From Diphasiastrum complanatum (Eukaryota; Streptophyta; Lycopodiopsida; Lycopodiales; Lycopodiaceae), in contig CM055092.1 of NCBI GenBank assembly GCA_029204225.1, positions 78,814,527 through 78,878,526 of the forward strand: a stretch of 64,000 nt of DNA, written 5' to 3'. Below are positions 45,001-60,000 of the stretch, piece by piece. Position 1 is the stretch's first letter. Every line of letters begins with the position of its first letter. The notes beneath the pieces are model-generated. The model saw only the letters and a list, made by a program, of their open reading frames with translations, was not told where the DNA came from and ran no database searches. The translations under genes and the position numbers were made by a program.

Positions 45001-48000
45001 GACCTTTCAAGATTTACATGGATTTATCCTATGAAGGCAAAATCTGAAGTTTTTCAACACTTTAAGGATTTTCTAGCAATGATAGAAAATCAGTATGGGC
45101 ACTCTTAGAAAATCTTACGTACCGACCGAGGAGGGGAATATATAAAGAATACGTTCGGTACTTATCTTCAAAGCAAACGTATCCATCATCAAATGACAAC
45201 CCCTTACGAAATGGTGTTGCCGAAAGAAAGAATTGCACTATTATGGAAATGGCTCGATGCATGCTCAAGGCAAAGGGCCTACCTCACAAGTTTTGGGCTG
45301 AAGCGGTTATAACGACGACTTACATTAGTAATCGGTGTCCTACTAAAGCCTTGAAGGTATTAACTCCTTATGAAGTTTGGTATGGTAAGAAGCCTACCGT
45401 TTCTCACTTACGCATCTTTGGTTGCACGGCTTATGCTTTCATTCCCGATAAGCTAAGAACCAAGCTTGATGATAAAGGAGTTAAATGCATATTTGTTAGC
45501 TATAGTAGTGAAAGCAAGGGCTATAGGTTGTTCAATATGGATACTAATAAAATCATAGTAAGTCGTGATGTTCATTTTGATGAAAAGACCTCCTATGATG
45601 TTGCGCCCACTCATGTCATGAAAGGGGACTTCTCCCATGATGCATATCTTGAAATATTTCCAGATTTGGTTTTGCCATCTAATCATGAAGAGAAGGGACT
45701 GCCATCTACTTCTAGTGGACAGCCCACTACTCCTTCAATTTTGCAGCCCATAGTTCATCAAGAAGAACCTATTTATGGTGAAGAACAGCCTGTTGAAGAC
45801 ATTGGACAGCAAGGTCCAAGTTCGGAACACTTTGGACAGCAAAGTGTTGACAAAGGTAAGGCTGTTGGACAGCCCAAACCAGTCCCAAAATGGTTGTTGT
45901 AGACTTTGCAGGACAGCAAAGTGAATCATTTCTATGAAGGGAAGACTCGTGCCTCTACTACATCAGTAGAATTTGCTGATTTTTCTGATTTTGCTCTAAC
46001 TTCTATTGAGGATGGTGCAGTAGAATGTGTTTACTTCATGTTATGTTATGCATTTCCATTTAAGGAGGGTGTTGGAATGTAAATAGAATTGCTTACATTA
46101 CCATAGGTTACTTTGACCCAAAAGGTCGAGAGTTGTATAACCATGGTCATTTATTATATTAGGCCTACTAAACTTAGAGTTAGCTAAGTTAGTATGAAAT
46201 TAACTTGGTAGGGACTCATGGGTCCACTAGGCCTAATTGTGACATTAAGTACCCCAACTTGACATATTGGAGGTACCTTATTCTTTCTATGTAACTTATA
46301 GAAAGTTGGATAGTCAATAGTCAAGTAGTTGGAAAGCCAATAGTCAAGTAGTTGGATAGCCAATAGTCATGAAGTTAGATAGTCATCTTGGACTATATAT
46401 ATGTGTGCATCCCATTTGTATGAAACACTTTTGTAAGCAATACTGACTATTCTCCTTGGCTGTCCACGAGTTTCTACAAGAGGGTTTCTAGCCATCTCTC
46501 TCTTTCTTTTGAGAATGCTTTGTGTGATTGAATAGTTAAGATCTTGGATCCTTAGGCTTCTATTTCCTACAGTAGGAGCAATCTTATATTAGGACGGTAG
46601 ACCACTGGCTTTGGAAAGCAAGAAGTTGGCTCAAAGTAGATATTCTACTTATGAGAAAGAACTTTTTGCTGTTGTCAATAGTTTAAAAATTTGGAGGCAT
46701 TACTTGCATGGCTCTAGATTTATGGCGATGATAGATCATCAATCTCTTAAGACTTGAGGGGTCATAAAGCTATGGTCGGAACTCATTCGAGTTTGAGTTT
46801 GACATTAAGTACCGTCGAGGTGCAAGATTCAAGATTTTAAGGTACTTCGAACAAGGATATGCCCTAAGCTATCTCCACGATATAATGGCCCTTAAAAGAT
46901 TGTAAAAAAACTCAGTTGGTTCACTTACCAACTAGATCTACCTCTTGGAACGACGGTTACACTATGTATCCATGTAGGCTGTTTAAAGGAACAACTTGGT
47001 GGAAAGGATAGTCTTCTTTTAGAAGGCGAACTATTAGCATTGGAGGATTTGACTGCCTTTGTACCTTCTGAACCAAAAAAGGTCATAGATACATGACAAC
47101 ATCAGTCAAGAAACCGTTGGGGTTTTGAATATTTGGTTCACTAGAAGGCTAAATTAGATGATGAGAAGACCTGGGAAAAAGAGGTGGACTTGAGCCTGAG
47201 ATTGCCCTCGTTTTCTCCCATAGAAAGAGTTTTCATGGGGGAGGGAATGCTATGTATCATAACGGTAAGCCCAATTGTGAAGGCCTCACAAGGGGCGGAA
47301 CAAAAGTCTAAGGTTATCGACATGTTTGAGTGCCACATGTCAGCATCCTAGGATGACATGTGTCACTGATTGGACCGTGCTTGATAAGGGGCTCACTTGC
47401 TATAAGCATATATAGAGGTGGGAGTCTCCCTTTGCCATTCATTCAGGCTACTTGGGAAGAAGTGGATGGAGAGCACATGAGAGCTAGGATGTATCTCCAG
47501 GCCAGGAGATATGTGCTAGGATAAGCCGAGAGCGATTACCAGTGGTATTGGACATTGTTTATCGTTGGAAGCTTTTCTAGGCATGAAGGTGTCGATTATC
47601 TCTAGTGCATGGTGGTGAGTTGGAAATGACTCAATGGATGGGTGGCAATAGTGCGTTCGTCACATATGTTGGGTGTGGAGTTGTAACACAGGTAGAGGAT
47701 GAATAATTTAAAGATTGGTTAACAAAATAAATAGCAAATAGATAATAGAACAGGCACAAACAGGCTACAGATAAGTAGCACTAACGAATAGCAAAAAATC
47801 TAGGAGAACAAGACAAACATATTATTCTAATGAACTATAGTGTGTGTCCCTGCTTATATGTGGTAAGTAAATCTGTTTATAGGTCATAGGTGGTGGTGGT
47901 TGATGCACCACCTAATTATCCCTTGGGTAGCTCCACAAAGCTAACTTTCAAAACCACTTCCACGACGTTACACAGTGCCCAACTGTAGAATGGTTGAGCT

Positions 48001-51000
48001 GTTCACAGGTATCCATCAATGTAGCATTCTGGTTTGTTGTTCTTTTTGGCTTGCTGAATCTGGATACTAATGTCCTCCTTTGCAACTTATTTGGGCAGAA
48101 CACGTCCATCTTCTTGGTTGATTTTCCATTTGACATATAGTTTCCTCTTGCCTCTCCTCATACACAAATGTTGCATGTGTTACTGCATCTGTGTACTAAT
48201 AAAAAATGCATAAAAAATGGTTGTTTTTTGCAAGGCTTCGGATGATGCTAGGAAGATGGTTGAGGAGGCAAGAGCTGTGGCAAATTCAGAAATTGAAACC
48301 GCAAGAGCTGCAGCTCGTAGGGTTGAAGCAGCATTCCAAGAGGAGTCAAAAAGATGGAGCACTTCAGAAAAAAAGGTACCAAGCATTGTCCATATCTTCT
48401 TATATTTGTAGGATTTGTATCATTCAGATTCATCATTATTCTGCTTATGGTTTTGTAATCTGTGTAGTTTGCATAGTGACTCATTCTATGCATTTCATTT
48501 TTCAGTTTAGAGACATAGTTATTGGTACACTCTAATTTATTTTGATATTAAAACCTTTGGAGCTGAGTTTTCCCTGCATTAGCATGTACAGGCAGCAAAG
48601 AGTTTAACATGATAGACAGTTTAAGGTTTATCGAGAGGAATGTTTTGATCACATATAGTTCTAAAGAACTTACCTTTGACCAAATGGACCCAATGTAACT
48701 GTTTACCAAATGGACCCAATGTAACTGTTTTATCTGCCTCAGGGTCTACATGAAGTACCATAGCAGTGGGTGAAATCGTGATTACAATGGCATAAACTTT
48801 CCCCTACTATAAAAAATCTTGTTCTCAATGTTTGATTAAACTTCAAATAGAAGGAAGTTGCCACAGAAAGGCATATGCTAAAGAAGATACTGCAACAATG
48901 TCAAAGCTGAAGAAGAGATTGCAAATGTGTCTGTAAAAATGTAACTATCAATCTGTAAGTGAATATTCAATACATTGTCCAACCAAAATCTTCAATAGCA
49001 AGTCATTTTCTCCGGTATCTCTCTAAATAAGCTTTTCTCTAAATGCGGATTTGATGCCAAATAGTACAAGACTCTCTGAAGAAGCTTGTCTCTCCAAGGC
49101 TAAGTGATGATGAAAATGAAGACCTTTCCTACTTTGATTCAAATCAATTCATAAGTATTTGTTGGAATTGAGCCTTGAGCTAGAGCGATAACAATGGCAC
49201 TTTTGATAAGGGTTATTTATAGTAAAAAAAGAGGCAAATGAAGAGGTATTGTTGTGCTTGTGAAGTTATATGGTGTTGCAAAAGTAAAGTCATGGATTAG
49301 TACAAGAGAGAAGATATATTTACAACTGAAAGCTTCAGGCTTCTAGTAGGAACACAACAACAACCAAGGTTCAAGGAGCCCTATGATCAGCAAAGACAAA
49401 GATAAAGAAGGCCGCATAGTGTGGTTAACATTTTATGAGGAGCTCTCTTTCTTTGACACGGCTAGTAATGATGGCAAAATAAAAATCATTGCTAGGGATT
49501 CGGAGTAGCTTCTAGAATGTAGGTATAGTATCTAAAAGTTTAGGATTTGAGAACTTTTCTAGATGATTAGGTTTTGATAGTATGATTCTTTTAGAAATGG
49601 TTGCATGGATCTTAAGAAATTGAACTCGTATGTCAAGTTGTATGCCTTCCAATGTTGACTAGTGTTTTCATACTTAGAAGGTACAATTCAAGTAGGTTTA
49701 TAACTTTATGTTGACATATAAAATGTCTGACTCCTATTATTTTCTACTTTGAAGCTGAGACTTGGAAGTAAGTCTTTTCTAGTTTGGGCTAATTATTCAT
49801 GTAAATACAACTGCTCTAGCTCTCACTTGATTGTTTGATAATCATCTCTTTATGCATTCAAGCCATAAAATAGGCTACGTTTTATCATGAATAATTAATT
49901 AATTAATGTTTGATAAAAAATGAACTAAAAAAAAAAAATTAATTAATTAATAACTACACGGTTCACAACGGTTCTGGCCAAAAAATTTGAGAACCGTACG
50001 GTTCTCAGAACCGTGGTGAACCGCCCACGGTTCATTAATTCTATGTTGTGAACTAGAAAACAAAAGCTTCAGTTTGGAAACTCTAAACAATTCTTAAGTG
50101 TTAGTTTTTTTAAGTGGAATGTTCTATCGATTTGATCAAATTGGAAAAAATCTATCGAGGTTGGAAGATGCAAAATGGATTCAAAAAGATTATTGATACA
50201 TTGACATTTCTCTTTATTGTTTCATTGTTCCATTCGTTGCAGGAACTAGAAGATATGAGGCTTGAAGTTCAAGAAGCACGAAGGATAAAAATGTTGCATG
50301 AGTCTAGCAAGGTCATCTACCCTAACGTTCTTCATCAATTTGCAAAATTTTATGGTTTTCAATATTCACTCAAACAAATTCAGTCTTTTTCCTGACCCAT
50401 ATGCGAAGAATGCAATTTTTTGGTCTTAAGTAGTGGTAGAGCCACAAGGCAAAGAAGTGAATTTTCTTTTGCTAATCTCTTGATTGTAATCATGTTGAGA
50501 TCCAAATGTCTAGAGTAAACGGTAAGTTTTGGCATTTTCTTTAAAAGCATGAAGACTCGGTCTCTATCTAAGTTGTGTCTAAATCATGTATTCAAAGGTC
50601 CTTGCTTTTACTTGCATAGGATAAAGCTGTATCATGAGGGATGTCATTCCAAAAATCTCAAATTAAGTTAAAGCTGAAAGGGGAACTTGAATTTTTACAC
50701 CTTATTGGGAAAAATAATTTGATCAAGTAAAAAGCTGAAGAAGATAATGGTGCATTGGAAAAAAATCATAATATGAATGTGAGATTTGTTCATTAAACAC
50801 CTTTGGTCACAGATTTGTCTTTGTGTAGCTTGTTCCTCAAGCTTTAGAGTTTATACAAACTCTCACTTAGCATTCAAGCAATTTCCAAGCATAAGAATCC
50901 TGTGAAGCCCAAAAAGGATTTCACATCACGAATTGTTTGAGGTGGCGGCCATTCTTGTACCTTACGAGCCTTATTATAATCAATTTCAAGACCTTTATCA

Positions 51001-54000
51001 GAAATGATATCAATATGGCCCAGGTATTTGAGTTTAGTTTGAAAGAACTCACATTTCGACTCCTTAGCATAGAGCTTTTCTTGCCTTAGAAGATCCAAGA
51101 TAATACTCCTCAAAGGTTCGATTATAAATTAATATGTCGTCCAAATACACCACCACAAACTTTCCCAGATATGGACGAAGCATATCGTTCATCATCTGTT
51201 GGAAAGTGGCAGGTGCATTCGTGAGTCGAAAGGGTAAAACTAAGAACTCATAATGGTTGTACCTGGATCGAAACCTAGTCTTAAGAACATTCTCGCTCCT
51301 AATCCTTATCTGATGGTATCTTGATCTAAGGTCAATCTTGGAGAAATACTTAGCTCCATTCAAACGGTCCATTACATCATCCATCCTAGGTAAGGGATAT
51401 CTATTCTTGAAGGTTAAATCATTTAACTTTTTAAAATCGCCATACAAACGTGTGCCTATGTCCTTTTTACTAACCAAAAGGATTGGTGTTCCCCAAGGGT
51501 ACTTACTAGGCCGAATATGGCTCATCCTAAGAAGCTCCTGTAACTGCTTAGAGATTTCATCCTCTTCTTATATGGAAAAAGAGATACAGGTTGGCTACCA
51601 GGAAGTAACTCTATCTAATGGTCGACACTCCTTTGGGGAGGTAGGCCATTAGGTAGTTTTTAAGGAAAAACATCACTATATTTTTGCCTAAGTTTGTTAG
51701 ATATGCTACCTTCACATGAGTTAACACTTAAGGGGTTATTTATAGACACACTCAAAGGCAAATGCGATAAATCAAGTTTTAGACTCTGAACAACATGGTC
51801 ATCTACTACATAGACTTCATCTTTAAGAAAGCAAAGAGAAATTTTATTTTCAGAGTCTTTCAAATATTCAACAACATCTCTAAAGTGGATACAACATGAT
51901 CAAAAGGCCTATTCAGATCGCCTTTAAGTTGAACAGATGAGCCATTATGCAAAAAGGTTATATGGTTTACATAGTCCTTTCTTAACGACTCATTTTTGGA
52001 GTAAAATCACTCATTTCCTAAGATTATGTCTACGCTATCTAAATTCATAATATGAAAATCAAGCGGTCACCACAGACAAGGGATTACTTGGCGCGGTGGC
52101 CACCTTGAGTTTTTGCACCAATTTAGCATTTATAAAACTATGTGTAGAACCATCATAAAAAAGAACAGTCACAGCTTGGCGTCCTATGAACCCATTCATA
52201 TGAATGTGGTCATGGGTGCCAAAAATAGCTGTATTAAAACAACAATTCTCACAATTAATGCCATCCTTAAAGGATAAATCAACAAAAGAAATACTAGAAT
52301 TACCTGGCGCCTTGAAGGATTTGGGATGCCCATTAGATTTCTTTTGCTTCTTCGGGAAATCTTTTGAAAGACGTCCGTTCTCCATGTAGGAGAAGCACAA
52401 GCCGCCGGTCCTCGCCTTGTCATAGTCAGCGCAATCCAGCTTTATGCGCTTTTTCCCACCCTGGGGATCGGTGTCCATCTTGCCCCTCTTCTTGAAAAAT
52501 TTCTTTTTTTCCTGCTCAGCCTTGGGCAAACTTTGCTCCTTGTGGGAGCCAATGTGGGCATCATTGAAGATCTTCGCATAGTGAATGGCATCTTCGATTG
52601 TTTGCGGTTGGTTGCGCCGCACTTCAAGTTGAAAATCTTTTGGAAGCCCCAATATAAAGTGTAATTCTATTAAAATAGGATCGATTTGCAAAGCGAATCT
52701 GGGAAACCGTTTTAAAAGCTTTCTGAAAAGCATCCCAAGTGGAAGGGGTACCAGCCCTATCCTTCAAATCTTGCCATCATGTATACGCCTTCCCGCATAA
52801 GAACATAAGCGCAGATGCGATCTTTGTACTGTCAGGCGGGTCATGCATGGAAAAATGCCTATTCCACCGATCCAGCCATGAAAGCACAACATCAGGATGT
52901 CGGTCCTTCTTTTCTCCCAAAAATAATTGGATTGAACATGGGGTATAGGATGGCGGACTGCGAGTGCGTTGAAGAACGCCACTTTGCTCGGCCACGACAT
53001 GCCTAGATTTCATGTCCAAGATTGGGTTTTGAAGGGAGTTCAAGGCTTGTACAAACTAAGTCTATCACTATCTAGGGCAAATTGTTTTTTCCAAAAAAAG
53101 AGCTTTTTGGTTATTTTGCATCATTATTGCTAGTAGGAAAAATCAGTAACTTAGAAGAGGTAGACTATTTTTTCATTCTCATGGTATCATTTACTTTCAA
53201 TTAGAACTACACAATGCATCCAACTCTCATTTTGTTTGCTTCATTATAATGGAATTCCAGGCTTAGCTTGGTGGTTTATTCAAGTGAAAAGCTGTTGAAT
53301 GAAACTGTAAGAAAAATATTTTCCACATAGATTGTTTTCTTACTTCAATTGCTATGTTTGATCATTGCCTTATGCTTTCTCTTCTTTACTATGCAACTAT
53401 GCCTTGTCATGTTGTCCAAGTTTTTAAATTAATTCTTACTATGGTGGCATTAGTATTTTGCTTGTCCTTGTAATTATTTGCAAATTTATTTTGTTTCACT
53501 TTTATGATCACATCTTCCAGGTATTAAAAATTCACATAATGTTTTCATTCACCCCTTTTATATAGGCCATGGATATGGAGCACATTATTGACGGACTAAA
53601 GCACCAAGTAGCTGAGAAGTCTTCGGAGATTTTGAAATTGAGGAAGGAGGTACTTCTGATTCTCAACCTAAATCTCTACCATCTAGTGAATGAGATGCTA
53701 ATCCTTTTGATTGAATTATGTTTAAACTTTCCAACTAAAGTGTTTTTGTTTCAATTGTGGGGTTTAGTTTTCAATATTATTCGATTTCAATGTGCCATGT
53801 GATGTACTAGTGTGAGTTGCCAAGTTTTTGGTTAAAAATTTAAGAACTTTTTTGGATGTAAGCCTAGAAGTTGAGGCATATTAGACAGTTATAAGTTCTT
53901 GTTGTGGTGATGTATTTCTAGCTTGTTTGTCAAGCAAACTATAGCTTGAGATTGGTCAATTTGCAACACCATTTAACACCTTGTGTAGGGTTATCTTTAC

Positions 54001-57000
54001 TTCTCTAATAATTTTGTGATTACATGCTTCATCTAGACCCTAACGTTGCCTTTTGTCATTGTTAAGTTAATTGTGGTTCTTACAATATTTCTTCTTTGGT
54101 TTTCTTAGTTTCTAACTTTAGTAGTGTTCATGTGTTGTGCGAAGACCATGTACTTAGTCGATTGGGAAATTGTACTTCCATTGTTTTGTGATTTAGAGGA
54201 AAGTTTCCCTTGGAAAGAAAAACACGGTCCAAAAATTGAGCTCCTTAAGAAAATTTATCAGATGATTTGCATTACCATTCAAAATTTTCTTTCCTGGAAT
54301 AGGTTGTGATAATTAAGAATCTTATTGCCTCTATGATCATGTATAATAGGTATATGCATGATTTCCTACTTAAAATGCATGGTAAAGTAAACTGCCAAAA
54401 GCTAGTTACAATTATTTCCATCAACTTCCACAGGGGCCATACCAAACATGTAAGGAAGTTCTAAACCTGCAATAATAAGGGCTGAATCCTTCAACAGAGG
54501 TAGGACCCACTTTAAATCTTTCCTTCATCCTTTATGAAAAACTTCTTCCAGTTTGATAAAGGTGCATCAAATGCAGCCTTATAAGGACTGCAATGGAGGT
54601 CTCTTCGAAGGTTTCGGCATGGCATACAAGGGAAGCATAGGTAGGTCTGTGACAAATGCTGCCATTCACACATTTTTCCAATGTATTTCCTTCGTAAATG
54701 GGCTGCACCATCTTTGTTCATCGTCCATGGCTGCTTCAAACAAGGCAGACAGCATTAAATGGGTTCATTTTATGCATACTAGTCCATGCAGCAGATCAGC
54801 CTATCCACTCATGCTGGAACAATGGAAAGCCACAGGTTAGCAATATGTCATCACACGATATGTTTGCAAGCTTGACACTGCAAATGGGCCTTTCTTCAAT
54901 TGATTTTTTGAAACTTGTGGGCCATAATTTTTCCATGCAGGAAGAAAGGTAGACAGAACATTTAATGGGCTACATTTTTCATGTTCGATTGGGCGGAAGA
55001 CTCCTTTCTTTATTTGCTATACACCTAAAACTGAAGTATACCAATCATGAATGCGATACCAAATCACCAAATGCCCTGGTGGGCTCTTCCTGAGAAGTTT
55101 CTCATGATGCTAACCACCGGAATTTAAAAACTATCAACTTCTCTTTTCCACGCAAGTTCAGGTTACATTCTACAAACACAGTTCAGGAAATGTTTACTTT
55201 AGATCTCCTTGCACTGTTAAATTTGAAGGTGTTGACTCTTCTACTAATCATTATTGCAATGAATCAATCACATCATAACAATATAGAAAAATGAAGACTC
55301 TCAAGAGATGGAGGAAAGTATAGAACGTGATATTGGATAAACAGAAGTATATAATGAGAGAGATGAACCAAAGTGGGAGAGAAGAGTTTACATGGTGTGT
55401 CCTCACATCGGATCCACATATTCCGAGTCCTTTTACACTTAAAATCAATCGGACTTCATGAATAGAATACATGAGGCTCTTAGGGCTGTTTGTCATAAAA
55501 TATGGCAAGTGCATTGCAAGTACATTAAAATTGCAACGAGTCCATTGAATCAGCCAGCAGGTGGCATGGTTTGTGCTTACTAAAGATATCACCAAACCAC
55601 AGGAGCATATCAGCTATTGACGTGGCACTTAGTTATCACCTTTTGCAAAGTCATTAGGATATGAAGATTGTATCTCTGACGTCAATCAACCAAAATGTCT
55701 TTTCTATGGAAGATGTGGTCTTTATTCTATATGTAATCCTTGAAAAAATGAAAATAATTGACAGAACTGATTTTATCAAGCTGAAAATTGAACATATGAG
55801 GATGAGGATTTTCTTTTAGGTGCCATCACTGGGGGAAAAACTAATGAAGAGCTAGTTTGACATTGTCCAAAGAATGGATGAGGTTATACAAAGAACACAA
55901 AGAATCAAGATTTCTTAAATTGGGAAATAGTGAAGCTATGAAATGGTAATCAGGACACTATATAACAATCATTTGCAAAGGAATGGATGGCAACAATGAA
56001 GATGAAATCAATTCAGCTATAAAAAAAACTCGACTTGGACTCTAGTAGAGTTATCAGAAAGTAGAAGACCTAGAGGATGGAAGTGTGATAAAGTACGTTT
56101 CAGATGGTAAAAGAGAGATGTAAGGGAGGATCTGTTGCCAAATATTGTACTCTGGAGAAGGGAATGGATTACATTGATGTTTTTGCTTGTGTGATAAGAT
56201 TGCTATTTTTTAATGGTTAAGTTGAAGAGGAGACCTATATGGAGCAACATAAAAGGGAAGCAATAGTTGATCTTTATCTTTATGTGAGGGAAAAAAGAAT
56301 CAAGAGTGTGATTGAAAGGAGTGCATGCTATTCGGTTCGGATGGAGTGAAACTGGTGCGGTGGACAGAGGATGTGGTGGACAGGTTGGTCGGGTGATGAA
56401 GCGATTCTGTGGAAGGGTGAGGTACTGCTAAAGCAGCAAGCAAGTTGCCTTTTATGAAAATAGCAGGGTTCAGAAACTAACAGATGGATTATTTCCCAAA
56501 AATTTGCTGAACGCCATAACTAAGTTTTCTATTTTAACTTCTGCAGTTACACTTTCAATTAGCTTCCTGAGATGCACTTTCTGCCAACCACCTTTTGCCA
56601 AAATGATATGAAACTTTCATCAGCACTGCTGCATCTCCCTTAAATCTGTGTCAAGACAGTATCCATCAATGGCATTCATTTATAGAGAGGTTTTCAGTTA
56701 TATAATGCCCACACTTCCATGAGGTGCTTATGCCGTAGTATATGAAAGTGCTGAAAACTCTTACCTTTTGCATTTTCTTGCAGCTGGAGGCTTTAAGGCA
56801 GCATGAGGAGGAATCCAAGCTTTATCAATTGCAGGGTGCTGAATGCTTGGGGTCATGTTTACAAATTGTTGCCCTCAATGAAGTTGCTCCTCAAATTTCT
56901 ATGTGCAGCATTAAATGGTACCGAGTTTCGAGTGATGGCATCAAAGCAGAACTTATATCAGGTTGGAGATACCTCTGCTTTTTATTGTGAGCCTGATTAC

Positions 57001-60000
57001 ATATAACCTTAGAAACCCGTTCCGACCTTTTGGGCCAGAACGTACAGTACATTCCAGAATGTACTGGGTCGGAAAGTTTTTTTTTTTATTAGCTCAAAAC
57101 TAAAATCAACTGATATAGTTAAGATAGCCATCAACTATTAACAGCAAACCAGGGAATCTACACATAAGATACAGCTGCATCTGATATATGGTTATCCATA
57201 CTGGGCTGCTGAGTAATCAAACTAATACGAAGTAAAATATGTAGACAAATTCTTTTTTAAAACCAACTTGAAAAGTGTTGTAGAGATTTAAATGATTAGA
57301 GTTTAGATTTGGAAATAGCTGTCAAGAGTAGAAAAAGGAATCAGATTCATGGCCATTTATTCCTGCTTTGCCTAGGCTACATGATTAAAGTGCCACCTGC
57401 TAGATATCAGAAATCTGGATGAGCGACCTGATGGGGCAAGGGAGATAGAAGAACGCAAACGGAGAAGAGAGCAGAAATATTGCGGAACAGCTCTCCCGTT
57501 CTAATCAGCCGCTAGATGCAAAAACAGTCTAATAGACAGCTTATGCTAAATGTAATCACAGCTTTAAGTGTTCTAATTGCCCAACAGGATCTTAAAAAAA
57601 AAAATTAATTCATACTCTCAAAAACGAAGGTACAATACACCGAAGAGATTAGAAATGATTTGTGTGGGGTATTACTGAAAATCAGATTCAATGTGAAGTA
57701 CGGTTCTGAAATAAATGGAAGAGCAATATGATATCGCAAGTTCCTCAGGCATCAAAGACAGCCATTGTCTGATCGAAACTAAGGAGTCGTAGACGTCCGT
57801 GTTCTGATCAGAGTGAGTAAACAAGCGTGATCAAACATCGATAGAGTGCATTCAATCACAACAAGTATTCATCTACGTTATACACAGATAGAAAAAACTG
57901 TTGCTGCTATATTACACTGAAGCACAATACAAATAGCAATTACAACCAAAAATTGACGGCGTAACTGGGAGGCTCAAATAATATTACGTCTCATGGACAG
58001 AGCAACCACTAATCTGTGCTTGGATGATCTATTTATAGATTTCATCCGTGTATTAATTACATTGAATGTTTGTCACCTAATCAGGAAAGCCGTTGTACTT
58101 GGAAGTATATGACCTCTTCTTGGTCTTTGAAGAAGAATAGGACATGCAAAAGTATTTTTTAAGGTTTTTCAGGCAAGTGAATTGAAGTTCTTCTTTGTAA
58201 TAAGTGTGAATACTGCTTTTGTGAATCTGATGTTCTATTTCATATTGCAGGTGCCACAAGGTCTCAATATGCACCTGAACCATTTGACGTTGGGAGGATC
58301 GTACGAGTGGATATCAGCCTACCAGATGGAAGAAATCAAACTTTATGTAGCTCGGGCCCAATCGACCCTGGTTTGTAACTTCTTGTTAATATTATGTCAC
58401 CCTTTCTTTTGTGACTCGTTTGTCATTTATCTTTGTTCTTGTAACTTGAATCTCGATACAATGTCTTTTTGGATAAATTCTTCGAATCACTAGCCACAAG
58501 ATGTTTTTAGGACTTATATCAAAAACATGGATGAATGAATTGTGTTCTTTTAGTTTGAATTAACCAGGCTCACAGAAGTTATGGAAAGGCATTTTCTACT
58601 TTCTCATAGCATTTTGAAGGAAATGATTCCCTAGTTAACAGTGATAGGAAAACGATAGATATCTTGCCAAAGTGTTGAGGTAATTATTGGTATGGTATAG
58701 CCTTCTTAGATTGAAGAATCAGAAATAGTATGGAAAATGCTAGTGCTACTCCAAGAAGGATTAATGAAGTAGTATAGACTGCTACAAATATTAGATAGAA
58801 GAGGATTCTCTTAAAAAGAGGTCTTTAGAGAGAGTTGACATAGATTTTTGTTTATCAAATCCCTATCTAGGTTTCGTATAGCAACCATAAGGCAATTTTT
58901 GGGCTCACCAAAAAGCCATTCTCCATGAACCACGATACAGCCTGTATCATCAGTCTATATGATGATAGTGTTTTCTCACTTCACATTTGATGCCACATAA
59001 GAGTTGGTTCGAACGAATTTAGGGTGGTGTCCTCCTTAAGTTTTTCACCATTTGCGATTAATTTCCAAGTGGTTATTTCTACCAGTTTTACCCATTTTGT
59101 GCTGTATTTAGTGGCTTCCATCATTGACTTCTAGTGTGGGGATTCACCATCTTAAACTGTACCCTCTAATATCTTGTCAATTGAGGGAAGCTAATGTGAA
59201 GACCACTACTGAAAATGTACCACGCAACCATTTTCTGGCCCATCACAAAAAAAACTGAGATTGAGACTATATTGAGCAGAAATTACTAAGCCAAATTATC
59301 CATTATTAATGTGGCCTAATGATTTCTGCTCAAGAAAGTCCGAGTCTCAGAGCAAAGTATTTTGGTTTCACAAACTCGCCACACAAAGAAGTCAACAAAA
59401 TGCAGACATAGAACTTTGAAACTATGGGAGGATGTCCCTGCTTACCTGGCGGGAGTAAACTGTAAACGATTAACAAACCGTAACTTCTACAGAGTGCAGG
59501 TTGAAGATAACATGTTGCCTATTCATTCTGGTAAGATGATCTTTCATACAGCTTAAGCATAGGAAAATTGCTGTCCATACACATCAACAGACTGCTTAGA
59601 GGACTTTGAGCATCTCTGTTTTGATCCTCTGTGAATCAACTGTCTTACCTAAGCATATGGCATGAGAGGCACCAAAACGTCTTGAGTAAGCTGGCATTTT
59701 CAAAATTGTTGTGAATCTTCTATGAGTTTAATTGACAAAACGACATGTCTGAATATGATCCACAAATCATATGATGTAGTGCTTGAGATCACAGCTGCAG
59801 CTCTAACTTCGATCCACTGATCTCTGTAGAAAGTAAAACCTCTAGTGGTCTATTTTATTCATTCTGTATCCTCACCTTCAAGGAATGGTAGACAGTATCT
59901 TTTGTTACAGCTAGTTCTTTTATAATGCTCTCTGTTTAAGTGCAGCACCTGGGCTTGGACCGTTTGTGGAGGCTTTAACACAAAAAGGTGGAGCTGATTT

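Noticed and set aside
52739-53006. + strand open frames of 60-70 codons inside SCAB intron 5
   Set aside because: They are antisense shadows of the gypsy gag on the - strand.
54553-54952. A gene in SCAB intron 6
   Set aside because: The open frames on the two strands overlap, match no family and lack splice or start context; likely chance.
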